Below are positions 7,203 to 15,233 of a stretch of DNA of 48,129 nucleotides, in pieces. Made by a program: the position numbers and the translations under genes. Positions within the stretch are counted from its first letter, which is position 1, and each line of letters opens with the position of its first letter. Under the pieces are notes generated by a model, which worked only from the letters and a program-made list of their open reading frames with translations, ran no database searches and was not told the DNA's origin. The stretch is taken from assembly GCA_964590225.1 (NCBI GenBank), contig CAZPWS010000023.1:1-48129 (forward strand), read 5' to 3'. This DNA comes from JAEUSG01 sp964590225. Its GTDB lineage: Bacteria > Fibrobacterota > OXYB2-FULL-49-7 > JAEUSG01.

Positions 7203-8198
7203 ATGAAACCGCTCGGAGAGGCCAAATGCTTTACTAAAGAGCATATTGAAGCTAATCGCAAAGAAGCTCCTCCATATCTCGCAGAACTTGCAATAAGAGC
7301 GCTCGAACTCGTCGCTGAGCTTTCCGAAGCGGGACTTGGTTTTACATTTAAGGGTGGCAACTCCCTGCTTTTAATACTTGACGAACCGCGCCGCTTCTCT
7401 ATCGATGTTGATATAACCACAGCCGAATCGAAGGAACTAGTTGTAAAAGTTGTAGAGAATTGTGTGCAAAAGCATGGCGTATTTGCAAGGGCAGAGCACA
7501 GGCCGCACAAAACCAAGCCATGGCTCCCTATGACAAGCTTTAATCTCTATTTCGATTCTGCTGTTACTGGAAGCGAAGCCTTTATAATGCTTGATGTAAT
7601 GTTTCGTCCGAGCTTGTACAAGCTACAAAAAAAGAGCGTTGTTTGCGGAAAGCTGTTTAGCTCCTCTGTAAGTGTTGTTTTGCCTACGGAGAGCAGCATT
7701 CTTGCGGACAAGCTATTAACTCTCGGGCCAACAACTCTTGGTATCCCTTACGGAAAAGGAAAAGAGGCTCAGAGAATTAAGCATATTCATGATGTAGCCC
7801 TTCTTACAAAACAACAGATTAATCTTGTTGAGATTAGGGAGGCAATCAGGGTTTGCTATAAACAGGAACTTGAGCTGCAAAATCGCCCCTATTCGTTTAG
7901 TGATATTTTGAAAGACACCCTCCATTTTCTTGCACAAACCACTGTAAGCGATATTGAACCATCCGTTAATTCCGACAGTGATACTGGTTTAAGGGAGCTT
8001 GTTGTTGGGCGCGCTCCTTTTGAGGAGCACCTGTTTAAAAAGGACTACTCATGGCTCCGTCTCCAGCGTGATGCAGCTCTTTGTGCGGCGGCGCTTCATT
8101 CTGCCATCAACGAATCAGTTTGCGAGGAGGAGTTTAGAAGACTTCTTGCAACGGAAGACCCTCTATTGGTCTGGAAGCTGATTTCTCCTACTTTTTAA
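7203..8198 (+). CDS. AbiEii/AbiGii-type nucleotidyltransferase, orphan
   Basis: The 331-residue protein shows the AbiEii nucleotidyltransferase motifs: KGGNSLLL (50-57), RFSIDVDI (64-71) with the metal-binding aspartates D68 and D70, a third acidic position in MLDVMF (D131), and the lysine-containing ILADKLLTL and IKHIHDVALL segments. AbiEii proteins are toxins of the AbiE type IV toxin-antitoxin and phage-defence family; characterised relatives add nucleotides to tRNA. No AbiEi-like antitoxin gene is adjacent. The ATG follows the EF-P stop codon directly, with AGGGA as ribosome-binding site, so it is translated from the same message. All catalytic motifs seem intact. It may be a domesticated housekeeping enzyme rather than a toxin. 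Confidence 0.78.
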   Translation: MKPLGEAKCFTKEHIEANRKEAPPYLAELAIRALELVAELSEAGLGFTFKGGNSLLLILDEPRRFSIDVDITTAESKELVVKVVENCVQKHGVFARAEHRPHKTKPWLPMTSFNLYFDSAVTGSEAFIMLDVMFRPSLYKLQKKSVVCGKLFSSSVSVVLPTESSILADKLLTLGPTTLGIPYGKGKEAQRIKHIHDVALLTKQQINLVEIREAIRVCYKQELELQNRPYSFSDILKDTLHFLAQTTVSDIEPSVNSDSDTGLRELVVGRAPFEEHLFKKDYSWLRLQRDAALCAAALHSAINESVCEEEFRRLLATEDPLLVWKLISPTF

Positions 8199-8216
8199 CG
8201 AAAATTTATGTTTTTT

Positions 8217-8260
8217 GCTTATATCATCTCGACACAGAGTCTAAATCGGCCAAGGCCGAA
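8217..8260. repeat. Palindromic dispersed repeat, copy 2
   Basis: Positions 8217-8245 match 1296-1324 at 25 of 29 bases and are followed directly by the perfect palindrome TCGGCCAAGGCCGA (8246-8259), the cleaner version of module B at 1245-1258. The left half of the module A hairpin is absent here. The copy ends just before the ribosome-binding site of the next gene. Confidence 0.6.
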
Positions 8261-8275
8261 CTAGAAAGGCCTTCT

Positions 8276-9265
8276 GTGCTGAATATTAAGTTGTTTTTTT
8301 TCTTTTTTACCATACTTCTTGGGGTGTCGTACCATATCATTGATGTAACGCCTAAAAGTGATGTGCCAGACACAAGGGACTACATAGGCATCGCTCACCT
8401 CGATTTCGATCAGCATCCGGTACGGAAATACAGAGTCATTGTTCCGCTTGCTGCGTTCACAGTAAACGCAGCTTTCGGGAATCTTTTTGAAAAAGTTCGT
8501 CCGTGGTCATTTCCTGACGATGAATTTGGTCTCAGCGTAAGTTTTTTGCTCGTCAATGTCTCACTTATGGCTCTCTTTTTTACCTTATTATACCATTTTG
8601 TTTTGTCATATTCATCTTCACCGGTATCTATTGTTATAGCGCTTGCATCAGCTTTGGCAACCCGCTGGACACTCCTGATTGCGGCAATGCCCATTGTGGA
8701 CAGCCTCTACCTTGTAGTCATTATGTTGATATTGCTCGGAATTAAAAAGAATAAAAATCACCTGATATATATATCGCTGTTTTTAGGTCCTTGGGCTAAA
8801 GAGTCCTTTGTCTTTTTTATTCCAATAATCTTCTTTTTTTCTTCGGCACCTAAAAAACGGGTGCTCCTTTTAATATTTTTATCTGGCGTGCAGGTTGTTT
8901 TTGGCAGGTATCTAATTGATTCTTTGTCCGGCGGAAACTTTGTGTCCGGAATTAGCGAAGATATTGCTCATTTTTCCAATTTTGCGGAGTCGTTTTACAG
9001 ATTAATTTCCTTTCGCGGATTTTTCGAAGTCTTTTCGGTGGTTTCGTTATGGCCGCTTCTTCTCATTCCATTAATTGCTAATAAACAGTTGATTTCTTTT
9101 ATAAAAAAAATCGATGTCTATTTATTCTGGTTTTTTCTGGTCGTCTTTGTTCATGCTATATTATCAACCGACCTTGCCAGAATGTTTTATCTTGCTTCAC
9201 CAGCGTTAGCGGCTGTCTGGTCCTGCGCTGTTGATTGGTGGCCTAACAGGATGCGAGCAAATTGA
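8276..9265 (+). CDS. Multi-pass inner-membrane protein, GT-C-like layout, unknown function
   Basis: The 329-residue product starts with GTG preceded by AAAGG six bases upstream. It has about eight hydrophobic segments, the first at residues 4-20. After it a polar loop contains DTRDYIGIAHLDFDQHPVRK followed by YRVIVPLAA; an acidic residue in the first outer loop and a YR..(V/L)P pattern are common in polytopic GT-C glycosyltransferases and related membrane proteins. No lipid-linked sugar enzyme can be named from this. It overlaps hemW by 4 nt, so the two are translationally coupled. Could equally be an uncharacterised transporter. Confidence 0.6.
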   Translation: MLNIKLFFFFFTILLGVSYHIIDVTPKSDVPDTRDYIGIAHLDFDQHPVRKYRVIVPLAAFTVNAAFGNLFEKVRPWSFPDDEFGLSVSFLLVNVSLMALFFTLLYHFVLSYSSSPVSIVIALASALATRWTLLIAAMPIVDSLYLVVIMLILLGIKKNKNHLIYISLFLGPWAKESFVFFIPIIFFFSSAPKKRVLLLIFLSGVQVVFGRYLIDSLSGGNFVSGISEDIAHFSNFAESFYRLISFRGFFEVFSVVSLWPLLLIPLIANKQLISFIKKIDVYLFWFFLVVFVHAILSTDLARMFYLASPALAAVWSCAVDWWPNRMRAN

Positions 9266-10353
9266 CTGCATCCGTTTATATCCACATCCCCTTCTGCCTT
9301 AAAAAATGCGCCTACTGTGATTTTTTTTCTGTTGACGGACAAAATGATTTTGATTTGTTAGTCAAGGCTATTGTCAGCGATATCACAAAAAAAGGGGTTT
9401 CTACGCCCGCTAAAATAGACACAATTTATTTCGGGGGCGGAACACCATCGATACTCACCCCTTCTCAGCTTGAATCAATTTTAAATGCCATTTACCGTTC
9501 TTTCGATTGTTCGCAGGTTATGGAACAGACGATTGAGTGTAATCCCGGTACTATTACAGCCGGTAAAGCAATGGCTCTTCGTTCTCTCTCATTCAATAGG
9601 GTGAGTCTTGGTGTGCAATCTTTTAGCGATACAGATTTAAAAAATATAGACCGCATTCATAATGGCAGTGATGCAATTAATTCAGTCAAGATATTAACTG
9701 CTGCTGGTTTTAAAAAAATCAATATCGACCTCATGTTTGCTTTACCAAAGCAGCTACGGATGAGTGTGTTAGAAAACATAGAAATAGCAGATACTCTTGG
9801 AGCTTCGCATCTATCCATTTATGGCCTTACAATCGAGAAAGGCACAGATTTTTATAGTCGGTTGCTTAAAGGAGATATTGTGCCTTGCTCAGATGAAGAG
9901 TATGAAAAAATCTTCCTTCTGATGCACCAAACACTTGTTTCAAAGGGCTATAATCATTACGAAATATCAAATTACGCGAAAGATGGCGAAGAATCAAAAC
10001 ATAACATGAAATATTGGTGTGGAAGTGATTATTTTGGGTTTGGTCCATCGGCTCATTCGAGGGCAGGGACGCTGCGATGTGCTGCGGTATCGGATATTGA
10101 GCAATATATTGCAGAGCCAGGTAAAAAGGCCTTTTGTCAGGAACTTAACGAAAACGAGCTGTTTCTGGAGCGCCTGATGCTTGAACTGAGGACGCGTAGG
10201 GGGATTTCCTCTAAATTGGGGGAATCAAAGAAATGGCTTCAAAGGCTCATAGAGAGGGAACTTGTTGCAGAATCTGACAACAGAATTATCCTTACAGCAA
10301 AGGGTATGTTGTTGATTGACGAAATTATACTTATGATAGAGGAGGAGTCGTGA
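9262..10353 (+). CDS. hemW: Radical SAM HemW-like protein (heme chaperone / coproporphyrinogen oxidase-like)
   Basis: The 363-residue protein has the radical SAM cluster motif CLKKCAYCDF (C12, C16, C19) and the SAM-binding GGGTPS (58-63), and ends with a small helical domain as in HemN/HemW. The residue two after the third cysteine is Phe rather than Cys, which fits HemW, a heme-binding chaperone, better than true oxygen-independent coproporphyrinogen oxidase HemN. The start is TTG, overlapping the previous stop by 4 nt (TTGA); this start is chosen because the conserved VYIHIPFC begins right after it. The stop overlaps the serS start. Confidence 0.88.
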   Translation: MTASVYIHIPFCLKKCAYCDFFSVDGQNDFDLLVKAIVSDITKKGVSTPAKIDTIYFGGGTPSILTPSQLESILNAIYRSFDCSQVMEQTIECNPGTITAGKAMALRSLSFNRVSLGVQSFSDTDLKNIDRIHNGSDAINSVKILTAAGFKKINIDLMFALPKQLRMSVLENIEIADTLGASHLSIYGLTIEKGTDFYSRLLKGDIVPCSDEEYEKIFLLMHQTLVSKGYNHYEISNYAKDGEESKHNMKYWCGSDYFGFGPSAHSRAGTLRCAAVSDIEQYIAEPGKKAFCQELNENELFLERLMLELRTRRGISSKLGESKKWLQRLIERELVAESDNRIILTAKGMLLIDEIILMIEEES

Positions 10354-11621
10354 TTGATCTCAAATTGATACTTAAAGAGCCCGAAAAAGTTAAGGCTATG
10401 GTGGCTTCAAAGCACGACAAGTGCGATATTGATGCGGTAATAAAACTTGATTCCGAACGGAAAGCGATAATATCCGAGTTAGAAGTGATGAAAGCGGATA
10501 AAAACCGCGTTTCAAAGGCAGTTGGAGAGGCGAAGAAAAAGGGTGAAAATGCGGATTCCGCTATAGAAGCCATGCGTCTTAACGGCGAAAAAATTAAAGA
10601 GCTGGATACAAAGTTGGCTTTTGTAGATGAAGAATTAAGAAAACGGCTGCTCGAAATACCCAATATGCCTCACGATAGCGTTCCTGACGGAAAATCTTCT
10701 GCCGACAATGTAGTGGTGCGCGAATGGGGGAGTGAAAATAAAAAAGACTTTCCATTAAAAAATCATGTCGAGATTGCTGAGCAGCTTGATATTCTTGATT
10801 TTAAAAGAGGAGCAAAAATTGCAGGTTCGGGCTTCGTTCTTTATAAGAAAGCTGGTGCTCTTCTCGAAAGGGCGCTGCTCAATTATTTTCTCGACACCAA
10901 CACAAAAAACGGCTTTACTGAAGTTTTCCCCCCTTTTCTTGTAAATAGCGCCTGTGCGGAAGGTACCGGACAATTGCCAAAATCACGGGAACAAATGTAT
11001 TATGTAAATGAAGACGAACTGTTTCTTATTCCAACGGCGGAAGTTCCCGTCACCAATATTTTTAGAGATGAAATACTTTCATATAAGGAACTGCCCATCC
11101 ACTACACAGCCTATTCGGCCTGTTTCAGACGGGAGGCAGGTTCGTGGGGAAAGGATACTAGGGGTTTTCTGCGTGTACATGAATTCAACAAGGTTGAGAT
11201 GGTGAGGTTTTGTACGCCCGAAACAAGTTATGCCGAACATGAATCGCTTGTCAATTGCGCCGAAGAGCTTCTTAAAGGACTTGGTTTGCATTATCGGGTG
11301 CTTTCACTTTGTAAGGGCGACATGAGTTTTGCCGCAGCCAAATGTTACGACCTTGAAGTGTATGCCGAAGGCGAAAAGCGGTGGCTTGAGGTAAGTTCTT
11401 GTAGTAATTTTGAGGATTTTCAGGCACGGAGGGCAAATATCCGATTTCGTGATGCCGAAGGGAAGGTTAGATTTGTTCACACACTTAACGGTTCCGGTCT
11501 CGCCACGGCAAGAATAATTGTGTCAATACTGGAAAATTACCAACTTGCGGACGGTTCTGTTGAGGTGCCTGAGGTTTTGCGCCCCTACATGGGCGGTCTC
11601 GAAAGAATCATAGCAAATTAA
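10350..11621 (+). CDS. serS: Seryl-tRNA synthetase
   Basis: The enzyme charges tRNA-Ser (and tRNA-Sec) with serine in the cytoplasm. The 423-residue length is normal. An N-terminal two-helix coiled coil (about 30-100) that grips the tRNA long arm is followed by the class II catalytic core, with motif 2 around FRREAGSWGKDTRG and HEFNKVEM and motif 3 around LNGSGLATARIIVSILEN, ending VPEVLRPYMGG. The start is GTG overlapping the hemW stop (GTGA) with a strong GGAGGAG ribosome-binding site. It is the last gene of the three-gene overlap cluster from 8276. Confidence 0.97.
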   Translation: MIDLKLILKEPEKVKAMVASKHDKCDIDAVIKLDSERKAIISELEVMKADKNRVSKAVGEAKKKGENADSAIEAMRLNGEKIKELDTKLAFVDEELRKRLLEIPNMPHDSVPDGKSSADNVVVREWGSENKKDFPLKNHVEIAEQLDILDFKRGAKIAGSGFVLYKKAGALLERALLNYFLDTNTKNGFTEVFPPFLVNSACAEGTGQLPKSREQMYYVNEDELFLIPTAEVPVTNIFRDEILSYKELPIHYTAYSACFRREAGSWGKDTRGFLRVHEFNKVEMVRFCTPETSYAEHESLVNCAEELLKGLGLHYRVLSLCKGDMSFAAAKCYDLEVYAEGEKRWLEVSSCSNFEDFQARRANIRFRDAEGKVRFVHTLNGSGLATARIIVSILENYQLADGSVEVPEVLRPYMGGLERIIAN

Positions 11622-11633
11622 GAATCTCAATAT

Positions 11634-11795
11634 TTAAAGATTGTTTAATGATTCAAGATCTATTAAGTCTTTTGGTCTGCCTGATGCCTTTTTGTTTGCT
11701 TTAAGTTTTTCAATGGAGATTATTCGCACAAGTATATTATCAACATTATGGTCGGATAATGTTGATAATATGTCTTTGTAGTCTTGATTTAACAT
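11634..11795 (-). pseudogene. Internally deleted DUF6036-type nucleotidyltransferase gene
   Basis: This 53-codon frame starts MLNQDYKDILSTLSDHNVDN and ends with the segment KASGRPKDLIDLESL. The first part looks like the N-terminus of a small nucleotidyltransferase-like protein, normally followed by a GGYA..HG segment. The second part looks like the conserved C-terminus of the same family (KxxxGRPKDLxDLE). The whole catalytic middle, normally about 100 or more residues, is absent while the frame stays open. I read it as an in-frame deletion derivative that cannot be active. It overlaps the small ORF upstream. Confidence 0.6.
11734..11771. repeat. Perfect 16-bp inverted repeat with 6-nt loop
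   Basis: ATATTATCAACATTAT and ATAATGTTGATAATAT are perfectly complementary around GGTCGG. The structure lies inside the shrunken nucleotidyltransferase frame, near where its N- and C-terminal parts meet. Possible roles are a deletion scar, an operator or a transcript hairpin; there is no U-run. Confidence 0.5.
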
Positions 11796-11964
11796 CGGTA
11801 TTGCCCACTAAGGAGAAAATTTCTTCGGTTAGCTCCCAAGTAAAGTGAATATTATCAACAGGTAATAACGAAGATTTTTCTTCGCAATCGCGCTCTTTGG
11901 GAACGGCTCTAATTATGCGTTTAACACTGAACATGACATAAATATAGCCATTTGGTATGAACAA
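11746..11964 (-). CDS. Small hypothetical protein upstream of the nucleotidyltransferase remnant
   Basis: A 72-residue frame (or 62 residues from the internal ATG at 11934) has a C-terminal part with FTWELTEEIFSLVGNTDV and a basic RLQRHI tail. Its end overlaps the start of the remnant nucleotidyltransferase frame, the usual spacing of a two-gene cassette. It may be the surviving first gene of such a cassette. No good ribosome-binding site is visible for either start. No function can be assigned. Confidence 0.4.
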   Translation of the reverse strand: MFIPNGYIYVMFSVKRIIRAVPKERDCEEKSSLLPVDNIHFTWELTEEIFSLVGNTDVKSRLQRHIINIIRP

Positions 11965-11980
11965 TTGCCATGTGTGTAAA

Positions 11981-13033
11981 TCAGAGCCAGTTTAGCAGTT
12001 TACTACAAACCGATTCTGCCGAAAGCCTCTCAAGGCAGCGAAAGTCAGAAGTTGCACAGTTTTCTCTTCTGCCCACATTATCATGTGTCCAACAGGGCGA
12101 ACATGGTTCGTTTCCGCGGATCACAAGATTGTTCACGCCGTAGGGAGCCGTTCTCCGGTCGTCCGTAGGGCCAAAGATGGCGGCAGTAGGCACTCCGCAG
12201 GCAACCGCCGTATGCATTAGGCCAGAGTCGTTTGATATAAATCGATGGCACCGTTTTATTATCGCTGCCGTGTCAAAGAAATTTTCTGTGTCAACGCTAA
12301 CCGCCAAGGGACCAATCGATTCGGTTATCTCATGTTTAAGTTGTTTTTCCTCTTTGCCGCCGAATATCAAAAAGCGGTAAGAGCTATTCTTTCCGAGCAA
12401 AATACATAGCTCTGTAAATTTTTTTGCCGGCCACCGTTTTTTGTCCATTCCATGCTCCGCGCTCGATCCGGGGTGCAAGCCGATCAATACTGATTCGTCA
12501 AGACCTCTTTCATTTAACCACAGGTCGGCTTTTTCTATTTCATCCTTAGTTAATTTTAATGGCAGCACTTCCATTGTTTTCGGCTTTTCCAATCCAATGG
12601 CACGAAGCAGACGGAAATTCTGTTCCAGATCATGTGCCTTATTGGAAACTGTTAACAGCTCTGTATTTAAAAAAGAAAGAGAACGAAGTCTGTAGTGATG
12701 GTATTCAAACGCAATTCGCCTTGGTATTCCGGCAAGCACCGGAAGCAGGTTATATTCTGCACGATTGCATGGGAAAAAGGCAATAGACAAGTCGAATTTG
12801 CCCGTCAAGCTCGATAAAAATTTAATCTTGTTTGTTAATCTTATTTTTCCGGTTGCATCAAATGTAATTGTTTCTGAAATAAAGTCATATCTATCCGCAA
12901 TAGCAGCTACTCCGCCTTTAAGGGCAAGCAGGGTAACTTTTGTGTCCGGCTTTTTTTGCTTAAGATATTGCAAAGATGGCGCAAGCAGAATAAAGTTCCC
13001 TATTCCGATTGGACATATGCATAAAAGGTTCAT
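11981..13033 (-). CDS. Glycosyltransferase family 9 (heptosyltransferase-like)
   Basis: The 350-residue protein has the GT9 hallmarks: the N-terminal PIGIGNFILLAPSLQ, the HPGSS motif (187-191) and the C-terminal nucleotide-sugar site SNDSG (267-271) with FGPTDDRRTAPYG (287-299). A cysteine set C311, C314, C326 and C333 near the end is typical of lipopolysaccharide heptosyltransferases. It probably transfers a heptose or similar sugar to lipopolysaccharide core at the inner face of the inner membrane. It follows the GT2 gene by one base, so both are one minus-strand operon in cell-surface glycan synthesis. The exact donor and acceptor are unknown. Confidence 0.85.
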   Translation of the reverse strand: MNLLCICPIGIGNFILLAPSLQYLKQKKPDTKVTLLALKGGVAAIADRYDFISETITFDATGKIRLTNKIKFLSSLTGKFDLSIAFFPCNRAEYNLLPVLAGIPRRIAFEYHHYRLRSLSFLNTELLTVSNKAHDLEQNFRLLRAIGLEKPKTMEVLPLKLTKDEIEKADLWLNERGLDESVLIGLHPGSSAEHGMDKKRWPAKKFTELCILLGKNSSYRFLIFGGKEEKQLKHEITESIGPLAVSVDTENFFDTAAIIKRCHRFISNDSGLMHTAVACGVPTAAIFGPTDDRRTAPYGVNNLVIRGNEPCSPCWTHDNVGRRENCATSDFRCLERLSAESVCSKLLNWL

Positions 13034-13034
13034 T

Positions 13035-13970
13035 TTATTTTAATGGGAGATTAGTTCTATGTCCGATTAAATAATCGTCTCTGCGGGAGGTGTGTGCTAT
13101 AAGCTCACAAATTAAACCTATCGAAAAAAGCTGAACCCCCATTAGCATGGCTCCAACGCCCATTAACATAAGAGGCCTGATATGCAGTTTTCCATTTACA
13201 GCCCACAATACGCCAAAATAGCCCAAAATGGTAAAGCCGGCCATGAAAAAAAGAATGCCAATAAAACCAAAGAAATGGAGCGGGTTTTTCAGATACTTTC
13301 GAAGAAATACTATTGTTAAAAGATCAAGCGTTCCCTTTACAAATTTATCTACGCCATATTTTGATTTTCCATATTTCCGTGCGTGGTGCGGTACCGTCAT
13401 TTCAGTTACCTTAAACCCATTCCAGTGTGCAAGTACCGGAAGGTAACGGTGTCTTTCTCCATATATGTCAAGACTTTTGGCCGTTGCGGCTCTGTAAGCC
13501 TTAAATCCGCAATTAAAGTCGTGAAGCTTTATGCCTGCAACGCATGATGTAAATCCATTCCATAGTTTTGATGGAAGGGTATAGAGTATAGGGTCAAATC
13601 GCTTTTTTTTCCAGCCGCTTACGAGGTCGTTTCCTTCCTCAATAAGTTTCACCATAGTCGGAATCGCAACAGGGTCGTCCTGAAGATCACCATCCATTGA
13701 AATAATAATATCACCGGATGCTTCTTTAAAACCAACCGATAAAGCAGCAGCCTTGCCGTAGTTTTTCATAAACGAAACGCACTTTACCCTCGAATCGTCA
13801 GCGCAAAGGCCATCTATAACAGATTGCGAATTATCACGGCTGCCATCATTAACAAAAATTATTTCGAAGGAATAGGACTCTTTTTCAAGTACGCTCTTTA
13901 GGCTCGCACACAATTCGGGAAGACTCTCCTCTTCATTATAAAGTGGAATAACCACGGAAATTTTTTTCAT
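13035..13970 (-). CDS. Glycosyltransferase family 2, polyprenyl-phosphate sugar transferase-like
   Basis: The 311-residue protein starts SVVIPLYNEEESLPEL, carries FVNDGSRDNS, the DXD metal site DGD (93-95) with QDD (97-99), and ends with two transmembrane helices (about 232-256 and 265-290). This layout matches DPMS/GtrB/ArnC-like enzymes that load a sugar on undecaprenyl phosphate at the cytoplasmic face of the inner membrane. It is the first gene of a two-gene minus-strand unit with the GT9 gene. The sugar transferred is unknown. Confidence 0.88.
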   Translation of the reverse strand: MKKISVVIPLYNEEESLPELCASLKSVLEKESYSFEIIFVNDGSRDNSQSVIDGLCADDSRVKCVSFMKNYGKAAALSVGFKEASGDIIISMDGDLQDDPVAIPTMVKLIEEGNDLVSGWKKKRFDPILYTLPSKLWNGFTSCVAGIKLHDFNCGFKAYRAATAKSLDIYGERHRYLPVLAHWNGFKVTEMTVPHHARKYGKSKYGVDKFVKGTLDLLTIVFLRKYLKNPLHFFGFIGILFFMAGFTILGYFGVLWAVNGKLHIRPLMLMGVGAMLMGVQLFSIGLICELIAHTSRRDDYLIGHRTNLPLK

Positions 13971-14017
13971 GAGTCAAATATACGAAATTTATGTATTAAT
14001 GTATATTCGATTGTAAA

Positions 14018-15136
14018 ATGAATTGCAAACAAACTGTCCCTCAACTCTGTCCGCACTTTGGTTTTTGTGGTGGTTGTCTTTATCAGGAAATTCCTTACGA
14101 AATTCAACTCGAAGAAAAACAGGAAAAACTTGTCAGGATGTTTGATCTCCCAATTGAAATTGTCGGTTCGCCAAAACAGTATGGCTACAGGAACAGGATG
14201 GATTTTGTATGTGCTTTCGGCAAAGTTGGATTTAGAGCGCGAGGTCAATATAAAACCGTAGTTGACCTTACCGACTGTAAATTATTGCCTGAGCGCTTTT
14301 TGCCACTCTTTCTAAAACTTAAGCAGGAAATCAGTAATAAAGAAATCGCCACTTACGACTACCTTTCTCATAAGGGATATCTTAGATATATGATATTCCG
14401 TCTTTCGGCAAATACAAATGATCTTATGGTCAGTTTTGTTACCGCTTCGAACGATGAAGCAGTTATGCCACTGATTAATATGGCAAGAAACGATGCCTCA
14501 TCTGTTAACTGGCTTATCCACGACGGGTTAGCGGATATTTCATTTGGAAAAGTTCACCAATGGTTTGGTAAACCATTTATCGAAGAACAGATTGGCAGTT
14601 GTAAGTTTAAGATTGGACCAAATACATTTTTCCAGAACAACGGATTTCTCTGTTCCAAACTTTTTGATGAGGTAAAAGCCAGCGTGAGCGGAAATGTCCT
14701 TGATCTCTATTGCGGTACTGGTGCCATAAGTCTATACATTGCCTCCTCTGTTCCCTTTGTACGGGGTGTCGAACTTTCTGAGGAATCTATCGAAAGCGCG
14801 AAAGAGAATGCCTTGCTTAATGGCTTAACTAATGTGTCGTTTGAAGCTTCCGAAGTACGGGAATGGCTCAGAACAAGGCGCGGCTGCAGCGATTACGAAA
14901 CGGTTGTTGTCGATCCGCCACGAATAGGCCTTGGAGGGAAAATTATTAGGCGTCTTAAACGGATGGAAATGAAAAAGATAGTCTATGTGTCATGCAACCC
15001 CTCTTCGCTGAGAGATGACATAGGTTTTTTATCCGACTTATTTGATGTACAATCGATAAAAGCATTTGATATGTTTCCCCAAACACCCCATGTTGAATGT
15101 GTGGCTGTTCTGGTAAAAAAAGATATGACCGTTTGA
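14018..15136 (+). CDS. TrmA/RlmC/RlmD-family RNA (uracil-5-)-methyltransferase
   Basis: The 372-residue enzyme has the iron-sulfur cysteines C11, C17, C20 (CPHFGFCGGC) and C87, the SAM-binding DLYCGTG (229-235), DPPR (299-302), the catalytic Cys326 in VSCNP, and the base Glu360 in PHVE. It should methylate C5 of a uridine in rRNA or tRNA. There is no N-terminal TRAM domain, so the protein is shorter than E. coli RlmD and closer to RlmC in layout. The cluster-containing architecture favours an rRNA substrate over TrmA. It is divergent from the GT2 gene with a 47-nt gap. Confidence 0.85.
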   Translation: MNCKQTVPQLCPHFGFCGGCLYQEIPYEIQLEEKQEKLVRMFDLPIEIVGSPKQYGYRNRMDFVCAFGKVGFRARGQYKTVVDLTDCKLLPERFLPLFLKLKQEISNKEIATYDYLSHKGYLRYMIFRLSANTNDLMVSFVTASNDEAVMPLINMARNDASSVNWLIHDGLADISFGKVHQWFGKPFIEEQIGSCKFKIGPNTFFQNNGFLCSKLFDEVKASVSGNVLDLYCGTGAISLYIASSVPFVRGVELSEESIESAKENALLNGLTNVSFEASEVREWLRTRRGCSDYETVVVDPPRIGLGGKIIRRLKRMEMKKIVYVSCNPSSLRDDIGFLSDLFDVQSIKAFDMFPQTPHVECVAVLVKKDMTV

Positions 15137-15233
15137 CTTATTTTTGTTTCATGAGTTATTTTCATACATTGTAGTTTGGGTACGCGGTGCGTAGTTCGGG
15201 TGCGGATTGCAGAAATTCACCTCTGGAGGAAGA

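Noticed and set aside
15198..15210. Sigma-54-like GG...TTGC pair upstream of the central operon
   Set aside because: The GG to GC distance is 9 rather than 10 nt, and the GC lies only 24 nt before the start codon and on top of the ribosome-binding region.
15207..15233. TTG start adding nine codons to the 1157-residue protein
   Set aside because: The ATG at 15234 has a proper GGAGGA site and begins the signal peptide.
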